Shown here piece after piece: positions 1-6,402 of a stretch of 6,402 bases of DNA (position 1 is the first letter of the stretch; each line of letters begins with the position of its first letter). The DNA is taken from positions 1 to 6,402 of the forward strand of contig JAJUFK010000141.1 of the NCBI GenBank assembly GCA_029266015.1, in the 5' to 3' direction. Under the pieces are notes generated by a model. The model made no database searches, was not told the DNA's origin, and was given only the letters and a program-made list of their open reading frames with translations. Source of the DNA: Bacteroidota bacterium (GTDB lineage Bacteria > Bacteroidota > Bacteroidia > Bacteroidales > UBA1715). The position numbers and the translations under genes are program-made.

Positions 1-1475
1 GCTTCAAGAATTGCTGCATTTCCTAATGGTAAATGGACAGCCATTTGGTCACCATCAAAATCGGCATTGAATGCAGTACATACTAAAGGATGTAATTGTA
101 TTGCTTTACCTTCAATCATTTTTGGTTGAAAGGCCTGAATACCTAAACGGTGAAGAGTAGGAGCACGGTTCAATAATACCGGATGACCTTTTAATACATT
201 TTCTAAAATATCCCAAACTATAGGGTCTTTTCTGTCTACAATTTTTTTGGCAGATTTTACTGTTTTTACAATACCACGTTCAATAAGTTTTCTAATGATA
301 AATGGTTTGTATAATTCTGCAGCCATTTCTTTTGGTAAACCGCATTCATGTAATCGTAAATCCGGACCTACAACAATTACGGAACGTGCAGAATAGTCAA
401 CACGTTTCCCTAATAAGTTTTGACGGAAACGACCTTGTTTACCTTTTAAACTGTCACTTAATGATTTTAATGCTCTATTTGCATCAGTTTTTACTGCATT
501 AGCTTTACGAGAATTATCATACAAAGAGTCAACAGCTTCTTGAAGCATACGTTTTTCATTACGTAAAATTACTTCGGGTGCTTTTATCTCAATTAATCGT
601 TTTAAACGATTATTACGAATTATAACTCTTCTGTACAAGTCATTTAAATCAGAGGTTGCAAAACGTCCACCATCTAATGGTACAAGAGGACGCAATTCCG
701 GTGGAATTACAGGAACACATTTTACAATCATCCATTCAGGTTTATTTTTACCTTTTGATTCTCTGAAAGCTTCTATTACTTGAAGACGTTTAAGTGCTTC
801 ATTTTTACGTTGTTGAGACGTTTCTTTTCCTGCTTGGTCACGTAATGAATATGATAATTCATCTAAATTTATTCGTTTAAGCAAATCTTCAAGTGCTTCT
901 GCACCCATTTTTGCAATAAATTTATTTGGATCTTCCTCATCAAGTAATTCATTTTCTTTTGGTAATGTTTCTACTATATCTAAATATTCTTCTTCAGATA
1001 AGAAATCACCAACTTGAATACCATCAGCAGCTTTTATACCCGGTTGTACAACAATAAATCGCTCATAATAGATTATTGCATCAAGTTTTTTTGTTGGCAA
1101 TCCTAGTAAATATCCTATTTTATTAGGTAACGAACGAAAATACCAAATATGTGCAACGGGTACAGTTAGGTTTATATGACCTATACGTTCACGACGTACT
1201 TTTTTCTCTGTAACTTCTACACCACAACGGTCACAAATAATACCTTTATAGCGAATACGTTTGTATTTGCCACAATGACATTCATAATCTTTTACCGGAC
1301 CAAAAATTCGTTCACAAAATAAACCGTCACGTTCTGGTTTATATGTTCTGTAATTTATAGTCTCAGGTTTTAAAACTTCACCACTTGAACGCTCCAAAAT
1401 ATCTTCAGGAGAAGCAAGGCTTATAGTGATTTTTGAAAAGTTATTTTTTATTTTGTTATCTTTTCTGAAAGCCAT
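1..1475 (-). CDS. rpoC: DNA-directed RNA polymerase subunit beta' (N-terminal part, runs off left edge)
   Basis: Encodes the first 491 residues plus two bases of the next codon of beta', the largest subunit of RNA polymerase, which carries the catalytic magnesium site. I translated it by hand: the frame is open from the ATG at 1475 to the window edge. The protein begins MAFRKDNKIKNNFSKI. Visible landmarks are the zinc-binding cysteines C66, C68, C81 and C84 (CHCGKYK...ICDRC), the lid region around D268-R271 (PLDGGRFATSDLND), the GKRVDYSARSVIVVGP switch/bridge-proximal segment, NRAPTLHRLGIQAFQP at 436-451, and the absolutely conserved NADFDGD at 470-476, whose D472, D474 and D476 hold the catalytic Mg2+. 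It lies 41 nt after rpoB and has a Shine-Dalgarno-like AAAAGGA nine bases before the start. The wording closely matches Bacteroidota beta'. It is truncated only by the window boundary; the bridge helix, trigger loop and C-terminus are not visible. Confidence 0.98.
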   Translation of the reverse strand, partial: MAFRKDNKIKNNFSKITISLASPEDILERSSGEVLKPETINYRTYKPERDGLFCERIFGPVKDYECHCGKYKRIRYKGIICDRCGVEVTEKKVRRERIGHINLTVPVAHIWYFRSLPNKIGYLLGLPTKKLDAIIYYERFIVVQPGIKAADGIQVGDFLSEEEYLDIVETLPKENELLDEEDPNKFIAKMGAEALEDLLKRINLDELSYSLRDQAGKETSQQRKNEALKRLQVIEAFRESKGKNKPEWMIVKCVPVIPPELRPLVPLDGGRFATSDLNDLYRRVIIRNNRLKRLIEIKAPEVILRNEKRMLQEAVDSLYDNSRKANAVKTDANRALKSLSDSLKGKQGRFRQNLLGKRVDYSARSVIVVGPDLRLHECGLPKEMAAELYKPFIIRKLIERGIVKTVKSAKKIVDRKDPIVWDILENVLKGHPVLLNRAPTLHRLGIQAFQPKMIEGKAIQLHPLVCTAFNADFDGDQMAVHLPLGNAAILE

Positions 1476-1484
1476 ATATGTAAT

Positions 1485-1491
1485 TCCTTTT
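1485..1491 (-). promoter_or_regulatory. Shine-Dalgarno-like ribosome binding site of rpoC
   Basis: The minus-strand sequence AAAAGGA, at the end of a run of eight A, ends nine bases before the rpoC ATG at 1475. This supports the chosen start. It stands out because rpoB and rplL in the same cluster have no purine-rich motif before their starts. The role is inferred from motif and spacing; in Bacteroidota such motifs often contribute little to initiation. Confidence 0.5.
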
Positions 1492-1516
1492 TTTTAATAA
1501 TTAATATAAGTGGTTT

Positions 1517-4500
1517 TTATTCAAAATCCATATTTAAACCTAAACCGCGTAATTCATGTAATAATACATTGAATGATTCAGGTAATCCCGGAACAGGAAG
1601 AGGTTCTCCTTTTACTATAGCTTCGTAAGCTTTAGCTCTACCATATACATCGTCAGATTTTATTGTTAAAATCTCTTGAAGTATATTAGATGCACCAAAT
1701 GCTTCAATTGCCCATACCTCCATCTCTCCAAAACGTTGACCTCCAAATTGAGCTTTACCTCCAAGTGGTTGTTGAGTTATAAGCGAGTATGGACCAATAG
1801 AACGAGCATGCATTTTATCGTCTATTAAGTGACCTAATTTTAACATATAAATAACACCAACAGTTGCAGGTTGATCAAATTTATCACCTGTACCACCATC
1901 ATATAAATATGTTTTACCAAAATCAGGTATTCCTGCTTTACGAGTATATTCGGTAATTTCATCAAGAGTAGCACCATCAAAAATTGGAGTTGCAAAATTT
2001 ACTCCTAATTCTTTACCTGCCCAACCTAAAACGGTTTCATAAATTTGTCCTAAGTTCATACGCGAAGGTACACCAAGTGGATTTAGTACAATATCTACTA
2101 TTGTCCCATCTTCTAAAAATGGCATATCTTCGTCACGTACAACTTTTGATACAATACCTTTGTTACCGTGTCTACCTGCCATTTTATCACCCACTTTTAA
2201 TTTACGTTTTTGAGCAATATAAACTTTTGCAAGTTGCATAATGCCTGATGGTAATTCATCACCAACGGTTACACTAAATACTTTACGTTTGTATTCACCT
2301 TCTAATTCTTTTAATTTTTTACAGTAATTTACTAATAATTTAGAAATTACATCATTTTTTGAATTATCGGTTGTCCACTTATCGGTTACTACGTACGTAA
2401 AATCTTCAATCTCATTCAATGCTTTTTGTGTAAATTTAGCTCCTTTTGCAATTAAAATATTACCTGAATAATCTTTTACTCCTTGCGATGTTTTACCATT
2501 TACCAACGTAAATAGTTTTTCTATTAAAACAGCTTTTAATTTATCTGCTTCTACATCAAAATCTGCTTTAAATTTTGTTAAAATAGGTTTTTCGTTGGCT
2601 CTCGATTTACGATCTTTTATAGTACGAGTAAATAATTTTTTATCTATAACAGTACCATATAACGATGGCCGAGCTTTGAGTGAAGCATCTTTTACATCAC
2701 CTGCTTTGTCACCAAATATAGCACGTAATAATTTTTCTTCAGGTGAAGGGTCAGATTCTCCTTTAGGAGTAATTTTTCCAATAAGTATATCACCCGGTTT
2801 TATGTTAGCTCCAACTCGTATTAATCCGTTTTCATCAAGATTTTTAATTGCTTCTTCGCTAACGTTAGGAATATCGGATGTAAATTCTTCTAAACCTCGT
2901 TTTGTATCACGTACTTCTAATAAATGTTCATCTATATGTATAGAAGTTAGAATGTCTTCTCTAACTATACGTTCAGAAATAACAATAGCATCTTCAAAGT
3001 TGTACCCTTTCCAAGGCATGAAAGCAACTTTTAAGTTTTTACCAATTGCTAATTCTCCGTTTTGTGTAGAATACCCTTCTGTTAAACATTGATCTTTAAC
3101 AACTCGTTCACCTTTTTTAACAATTGGGCGAAGATTGATACATGTATTTTGATTAGTTTTTCGGAATTTAATGATATTGTAAGTTTTTAAATTATCCTCA
3201 AAACTTATAAATGCTTCTTCTTCGGTTTGGTCATAACGTACTCGAATTTCGTTAGCATCTACATATTCAATAATTCCATCACCTTCGGCAGTTACTTGTA
3301 TACGAGAATCTTTAATAACTTGACGTTCTATACCTGTTCCTACAATTGGAGCTTCTGCTTTTAATAATGGAACAGATTGACGCATCATGTTTGATCCCAT
3401 CAATGCACGGTTTGCATCGTCATGTTCTAAGAAAGGAATAAGTGAAGCTGCAATAGAGGTAATTTGGTTTGGAGCAACATCCATCAAATCAATTTCTTCA
3501 GGAGTTGAAAGTGGATAATCTGCTTCTAAACGTGATTTGATTCTGTTGTTAACAAATTCACCTGAATCTTTTAAAGGTGCATTAGCTTGAGCAATTATTT
3601 TGCCTTCTTCTTCTTCGGCACTTAAGTAAACTACACCTTCGTCAGATAAATCTACCACACCATTGGTAACTTTACGATATGGAGTTTCAATAAAACCAAG
3701 TTCGTTGATTTTTGCATATACACACAATGAAGAAATAAGACCAATGTTCGGACCTTCAGGAGTTTCAATTGGACATAAACGACCATAGTGTGTATAATGA
3801 ACGTCACGTACCTCAAAACCCGCTCTTTCACGTGATAAACCACCGGGACCTAATGCCGATAAACGACGTTTATGCGTCATTTCTCCCAATGGATTGGTTT
3901 GATCCATAAACTGAGAAAGTTGGTTGGTACCAAAGAATGAATTGATAACAGAAGATAACGTTTTAGAATTTATCAAATCAATTGGAGTAAATACTTCATT
4001 ATCACGTACATTCATGCGTTCGCGTATAGTACGTGCCATACGAGCCAATCCTACACCAAATTGGTTGTGTAATTGTTCACCAACTGTTCGTACACGACGG
4101 TTACTTAAATGGTCAATATCATCAACATCAGCTTTTGAATTAATAAGCTGAATTAAATATTTAATGATATGAATTATATCTCGTTTTGTTAAAACACGAA
4201 TATCTTCTTTTTCTGCTTCAACATCGGCTCCGGCATATAATTTAGTATTGATTCTGTAGCGACCAACTTCACCTAAATCATAGCGTTTATCCGAAAAGAA
4301 TAATTTATCTATCACATCACGAGCAGTAGCCTCATCTGGTGGCTCTGCATTACGCAATTGACGATAAATATGAAATACTGCTTCTTTTTCTGAATTACAA
4401 GGATCTTTTTGAAGAGTATTATAAATTATATCATAATCAGCCGAATTTTGGTCTTCGCGATGAATAAGAATTGTTTTTTGACCAGAATCAACTATTTCGT

Positions 4501-5338
4501 CAATATGATCATTATCAATTATTACTTCACGCTCAATTATCACTTCATTTCGCTCAATAGATACTACCTCACCGGTATCTTCATCTACGAAGTCTTCAAT
4601 CCATGATTTTAAAACACGAGCTGCTAATTTTCTTCCAACTACTTTTTTTAATCCGCTTTTTGAAACTTTAACCTCTTCGGCTAAATCAAAAATTTCAAGA
4701 ATGTCTTTATCACTCTCAAAACCTATTGCGCGGAATAATGTGGTAACGGGTAATTTTTTCTTTCGGTCGATATATGCATACATTACATTATTAATGTCTG
4801 TAGCAAATTCTATCCAAGAACCTTTAAATGGAATAATACGTGCCGAGTACAATTTAGTACCATTGGCATGCATACTTTGTCCAAAAAATACACCCGGTGA
4901 ACGATGAAGTTGTGATACAACAACACGTTCTGCTCCATTTATAACAAATGTACCACGAGGGGTCATAAATGGAATTGTTCCAAGATACACATCTTGAACT
5001 ACTGTATCAAAATCCTCATGTTCAGGATCTGTACAATATAACTTTAGTTTTGCCTTGAGCGGAACACTAAACGTTAACCCTCTGTCTAAACATTCCTCTA
5101 TAGAATATCGAGGTGGGTCTAGCTGATAATCGAGAAATTCTAAAATAAAATTATTTCGAGTATCGGCAATAGGGAAATTTTCATTAAATACAGAACTTAA
5201 CCCCTCGTTCTTGCGTTCTTCAGGAGTTGAATCTATTTTGAAAAATTCATTAAACGACTTAATTTGAATCTCCAAAAAATCTGGATATTCCAGTTTGTTT
5301 TTAATTGATGCGAAGCTAATTCTCTCCTTGGTTTCCAT
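1517..5338 (-). CDS. rpoB: DNA-directed RNA polymerase subunit beta
   Basis: Complete beta subunit of 1273 residues, which forms one pincer of RNA polymerase and part of its active centre and RNA channel. The N-terminal protrusion and lobes cover about 1-400. The rifampicin-binding cluster is at about 470-496 (QLSQFMDQ...THKRRLSALG), followed by RERAGFEVRDVHYTHYGRLC and PIETPEGPNIGLI. The acidic pair E782/D783 (NFEDAIV) lies near the catalytic centre. KVGDKMAGRHGNKG carries K1052 and K1060, equivalent to E. coli K1065 and K1073. The end region, QQPLGGKAQFGGQRFGEMEV to the PESFNVLLHEL tail, is intact. Against E. coli beta (1342 residues), about 50 residues are absent between GQIYET (1098) and FDGA (1120). 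The segment about 896-1037 is divergent and slightly longer. Both fit Bacteroidota. The ATG at 5338 (METKERISF) is the natural start, but no Shine-Dalgarno motif precedes it. It follows rplL after 99 nt containing a hairpin, and rpoC follows after 41 nt. Confidence 0.99.
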   Translation of the reverse strand: METKERISFASIKNKLEYPDFLEIQIKSFNEFFKIDSTPEERKNEGLSSVFNENFPIADTRNNFILEFLDYQLDPPRYSIEECLDRGLTFSVPLKAKLKLYCTDPEHEDFDTVVQDVYLGTIPFMTPRGTFVINGAERVVVSQLHRSPGVFFGQSMHANGTKLYSARIIPFKGSWIEFATDINNVMYAYIDRKKKLPVTTLFRAIGFESDKDILEIFDLAEEVKVSKSGLKKVVGRKLAARVLKSWIEDFVDEDTGEVVSIERNEVIIEREVIIDNDHIDEIVDSGQKTILIHREDQNSADYDIIYNTLQKDPCNSEKEAVFHIYRQLRNAEPPDEATARDVIDKLFFSDKRYDLGEVGRYRINTKLYAGADVEAEKEDIRVLTKRDIIHIIKYLIQLINSKADVDDIDHLSNRRVRTVGEQLHNQFGVGLARMARTIRERMNVRDNEVFTPIDLINSKTLSSVINSFFGTNQLSQFMDQTNPLGEMTHKRRLSALGPGGLSRERAGFEVRDVHYTHYGRLCPIETPEGPNIGLISSLCVYAKINELGFIETPYRKVTNGVVDLSDEGVVYLSAEEEEGKIIAQANAPLKDSGEFVNNRIKSRLEADYPLSTPEEIDLMDVAPNQITSIAASLIPFLEHDDANRALMGSNMMRQSVPLLKAEAPIVGTGIERQVIKDSRIQVTAEGDGIIEYVDANEIRVRYDQTEEEAFISFEDNLKTYNIIKFRKTNQNTCINLRPIVKKGERVVKDQCLTEGYSTQNGELAIGKNLKVAFMPWKGYNFEDAIVISERIVREDILTSIHIDEHLLEVRDTKRGLEEFTSDIPNVSEEAIKNLDENGLIRVGANIKPGDILIGKITPKGESDPSPEEKLLRAIFGDKAGDVKDASLKARPSLYGTVIDKKLFTRTIKDRKSRANEKPILTKFKADFDVEADKLKAVLIEKLFTLVNGKTSQGVKDYSGNILIAKGAKFTQKALNEIEDFTYVVTDKWTTDNSKNDVISKLLVNYCKKLKELEGEYKRKVFSVTVGDELPSGIMQLAKVYIAQKRKLKVGDKMAGRHGNKGIVSKVVRDEDMPFLEDGTIVDIVLNPLGVPSRMNLGQIYETVLGWAGKELGVNFATPIFDGATLDEITEYTRKAGIPDFGKTYLYDGGTGDKFDQPATVGVIYMLKLGHLIDDKMHARSIGPYSLITQQPLGGKAQFGGQRFGEMEVWAIEAFGASNILQEILTIKSDDVYGRAKAYEAIVKGEPLPVPGLPESFNVLLHELRGLGLNMDFE

Positions 5339-5383
5339 TGCAAAAATATAAAATTTGAACTTAAAATATGTAAAATGAGAAAA

Positions 5384-5413
5384 GGTTTAAATCATGTTGC
5401 CATGACTTAAACC
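5384..5413 (-). terminator. Hairpin between rplL and rpoB, possible attenuator or RNA processing site
   Basis: On the minus strand, the arm GGTTTAAGTCATG pairs over all 13 positions with CATGATTTAAACC across a GCAA loop, giving 12 Watson-Crick pairs and one G-U pair. GCAA is a GNRA tetraloop, a stabilising RNA loop. The plus-strand copy would instead have an A-C mismatch at the wobble position, so the structure is better suited to the transcript of these genes. The hairpin is followed by TTTTCTCATTTT, an interrupted T tract. That suggests partial rather than full termination, as expected inside an operon whose downstream genes are essential. It begins 24 nt after the rplL stop and ends 45 nt before the rpoB start. 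Enterobacteria have an attenuator and an RNase III site in this same gap; equivalence here is inference. It could also simply protect the rplL 3' end after processing. Confidence 0.7.
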
Positions 5414-5437
5414 CTATTTTTTTAAGAAATCCAGTTC

Positions 5438-5821
5438 TTATTTAAGTTCAACTTCTGCTCCGGCTTCTTCTAATTGTTTTTTAATATTTTCAGCTTCTTC
5501 TTTAGAAACTTTTTCTTTCACTGCTTTAGGAGCACCGTCAACTATGTCTTTTGCTTCTTTAAGACCAAGACCTGTGATGTCTTTTACAACTTTTACAACT
5601 TGTAATTTTGCAGCACCTGCCGATTTCATAATTACATCAAATTCAGTTTGTTCTGCTGCTGCTGCCGCTGCGCCACCACCTGCTGCAGGTGCTGCTACAG
5701 CTACAGCTGCTGCTGCTGCCGGTTCAATACCATATTCTTGTTTAAGAATATCTGCTAATTCTTTTACGTCTTTTACGCTTAGATTTACTAATTCTTCTGC
5801 TAATTTTTTTAAATCTGCCAT
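5438..5821 (-). CDS. rplL: 50S ribosomal protein L7/L12
   Basis: Complete 127-residue stalk protein (E. coli about 121). It binds L10 as dimers and recruits and stimulates the translational GTPases EF-Tu, EF-G, IF2 and release factors on the ribosome. The N-terminal dimerisation and L10-binding domain is about 1-33 (MADLKKLAEELVNLSVKDVK). The flexible hinge at about 34-56 is almost entirely Ala, Gly, Val and Pro. The globular C-terminal domain at about 58-127 contains the factor-binding KSAGAAKLQVVKVVKDITG and GLGLKEAKDIVDGAPK segments and ends EEAGAEVELK. Key basic positions K72, K77, K80, K88 and K91 are present; K80 stands where E. coli has Arg. It starts 43 nt after the rplJ stop with no obvious Shine-Dalgarno motif. 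The ATG fits the family N-terminus exactly. A hairpin lies between it and rpoB, which could help keep its expression above that of polymerase. Confidence 0.99.
   Translation of the reverse strand: MADLKKLAEELVNLSVKDVKELADILKQEYGIEPAAAAAVAVAAPAAGGGAAAAAAEQTEFDVIMKSAGAAKLQVVKVVKDITGLGLKEAKDIVDGAPKAVKEKVSKEEAENIKKQLEEAGAEVELK
5654..5719 (-). repeat. Alanine-codon low-complexity tract in the L7/L12 hinge
   Basis: Residues 35-56 of L7/L12 are encoded by a GC-rich run dominated by GCT, GCC and GCA codons (AAAAAVAVAAPAAGGGAAAA and onward), in contrast to the AT-rich surroundings. The tract is explained by the protein: L7/L12 hinges are Ala/Gly/Pro-rich and vary in length between species. The codons are mixed rather than one pure trinucleotide repeat, which reduces the chance of slippage. 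Confidence 0.75.
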
Positions 5822-5864
5822 GTCTTTGAATGATTTAATTGTACTGTACTTTATTATTATTTAA

Positions 5865-6389
5865 TTATTCCTTTTCAGATAATGTTTTTACGATACCTGC
5901 AATTGTATTTTTTCCTGAATTAAGTTGTCCAATAAGCTGTTGAATAGGAGACTGAAGAAGTAATATAATATCTCCAATAAGTTCCTCTTTCGATTTTATT
6001 GAAACTAATGCATCTAATTGGTCATCACCTATATAAATACATTGCTCAGCAAATGCTCCTTTTAATACAGGTTTTTGTTTGCCTTCATTTCTAAACTCTT
6101 TGATAAGTTTAGCCGGTATATTTGCAGTTTTACAAAATAAAACTGATGAAGTTCCTTTTAAAACACCATATAAATCTTGGTAATCATTGCCACCAATTTG
6201 TTCTAGTGCTTTTTTAAATAGAGTGTTTTTTACAACAACCATTTCAATATCGTTTTCAAAACACTTTCTTCGTAAATTACTTGTATCTTCGGCATTTAAT
6301 GCTTCAATATCAGTAATGTAGAAATGTCCGTTTTCGTTAATTTTTTGAACTATACTTTCTACTATATCTCGTTTTTGTGCTATATCCAT
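5865..6389 (-). CDS. rplJ: 50S ribosomal protein L10
   Basis: Complete 174-residue L10, the stalk base that anchors L7/L12 dimers to 23S rRNA beside L11. The N-terminal RNA-binding domain is about 1-130, with the family signatures GHFYITDIEALNAEDTSNLR (21-40), VVKNTL (52-57), LKGTSSVLF and ANIPAKLIKEF. In Bacteroidota style it continues DDQLDALVSIKSKEELIGDI. The C-terminal segment at about 135-174 should form the long helix whose hydrophobic repeats hold the L12 N-terminal domains. The ATG at 6389 gives MDIAQKRDIVESIVQKI, right for the family, and GGAG lies nine bases upstream. In enterobacteria, L10 with L12 represses its own mRNA through a leader upstream of rplJ. Only 13 bases upstream are visible here, so that leader cannot be assessed. 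rplL follows after 43 nt. Confidence 0.98.
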   Translation of the reverse strand: MDIAQKRDIVESIVQKINENGHFYITDIEALNAEDTSNLRRKCFENDIEMVVVKNTLFKKALEQIGGNDYQDLYGVLKGTSSVLFCKTANIPAKLIKEFRNEGKQKPVLKGAFAEQCIYIGDDQLDALVSIKSKEELIGDIILLLQSPIQQLIGQLNSGKNTIAGIVKTLSEKE

Positions 6390-6398
6390 AATGTTATA

Positions 6399-6402
6399 CT
6401 CC
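6399..6402 (-). promoter_or_regulatory. Shine-Dalgarno-like GGAG upstream of rplJ
   Basis: The last four bases of the window read GGAG on the minus strand, nine bases before the rplJ ATG. The position suits a ribosome binding site. The same bases could equally be the end of an upstream gene: read as GGA GTA TAA they would end a frame in Gly-Val-stop, perhaps rplA given the usual gene order. The window ends here, so neither reading can be settled. Confidence 0.35.

Noticed and set aside
1476..1516. Possible terminator or second promoter between rpoB and rpoC
   Set aside because: The 41-nt gap is AT-rich, with no stem longer than a few bases and no TAnnTTTG motif. It is best read as a simple spacer with a ribosome binding site.
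2595..3092. Open plus-strand frame of 165 codons inside rpoB, the longest antisense frame
   Set aside because: It lies wholly opposite conserved beta coding sequence and has no start signal or recognisable domain. Length alone is expected by chance opposite a 3.8-kb gene.
5341..5348. TATTTTTG on the minus strand, matching the Bacteroidota -7 promoter consensus TAnnTTTG, immediately before rpoB
   Set aside because: It ends two bases before the rpoB ATG, so transcription would start at or inside the first codons. No TTTG -33 element lies at the right distance upstream. In such AT-rich DNA the match is likely chance.
5384..5420. Plus-strand reading of the hairpin followed by TATTTTTTT as a terminator for plus-strand transcription
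   Set aside because: No plus-strand gene ends here, and the plus-strand RNA has an A-C mismatch in the stem. The T run is the complement of an A run upstream of the minus-strand hairpin.
5841..5849. GTACTGTAC, a short palindrome-like sequence in the rplJ-rplL gap
   Set aside because: Only four-base arms around one central base, with AT-rich flanks that do not extend the symmetry convincingly. Too small to call an operator or hairpin.
5544..5864. Open plus-strand frame of 106 codons opposite rplL
   Set aside because: It is a mirror of the Ala-rich rplL coding sequence. The codon pattern fits L7/L12 on the other strand, and the peptide has no recognisable family features.

Overview
The window is a contiguous piece of the bacterial ribosomal-stalk and RNA polymerase gene cluster. 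All four genes are on the minus strand. In transcription order (right to left) they are rplJ (ribosomal protein L10, 5865-6389), rplL (L7/L12, 5438-5821), rpoB (RNA polymerase beta, 1517-5338) and the N-terminal 491 codons of rpoC (beta', from 1475 off the left edge). This is the classical rplJ-rplL-rpoB-rpoC order. rplK and rplA, which usually precede it, would lie beyond the right edge.

The organism is very probably a member of the Bacteroidota, most likely of the Bacteroidales or a near relative. The beta and beta' sequences have the wording and the insertion/deletion pattern I know from that phylum: beta of 1273 residues, a long lineage-specific segment before the KVGDKMAGRHGNKG motif, and a compact C-terminal region. 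The DNA is AT-rich. rpoB and rplL start without any Shine-Dalgarno sequence, as is common in the phylum. This assignment rests on remembered family sequences, not on a search.

The genes are tightly packed: 43 nt between rplJ and rplL, 99 nt between rplL and rpoB, and 41 nt between rpoB and rpoC. They were probably transcribed together. The one clear non-coding structure is a 13-bp hairpin with a GCAA tetraloop in the rplL-rpoB gap (5384-5413). It sits where enterobacteria carry a partial attenuator and RNase processing site that lower polymerase-subunit output relative to the much more abundant stalk proteins. No stretch longer than 300 bases lacks a gene.

I looked for mobile elements, CRISPR arrays, RNA genes, hidden plus-strand genes and broken frames and found none. 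This is essential housekeeping DNA, and I see no sign of an undescribed system. The hairpin is the only item I would follow up.
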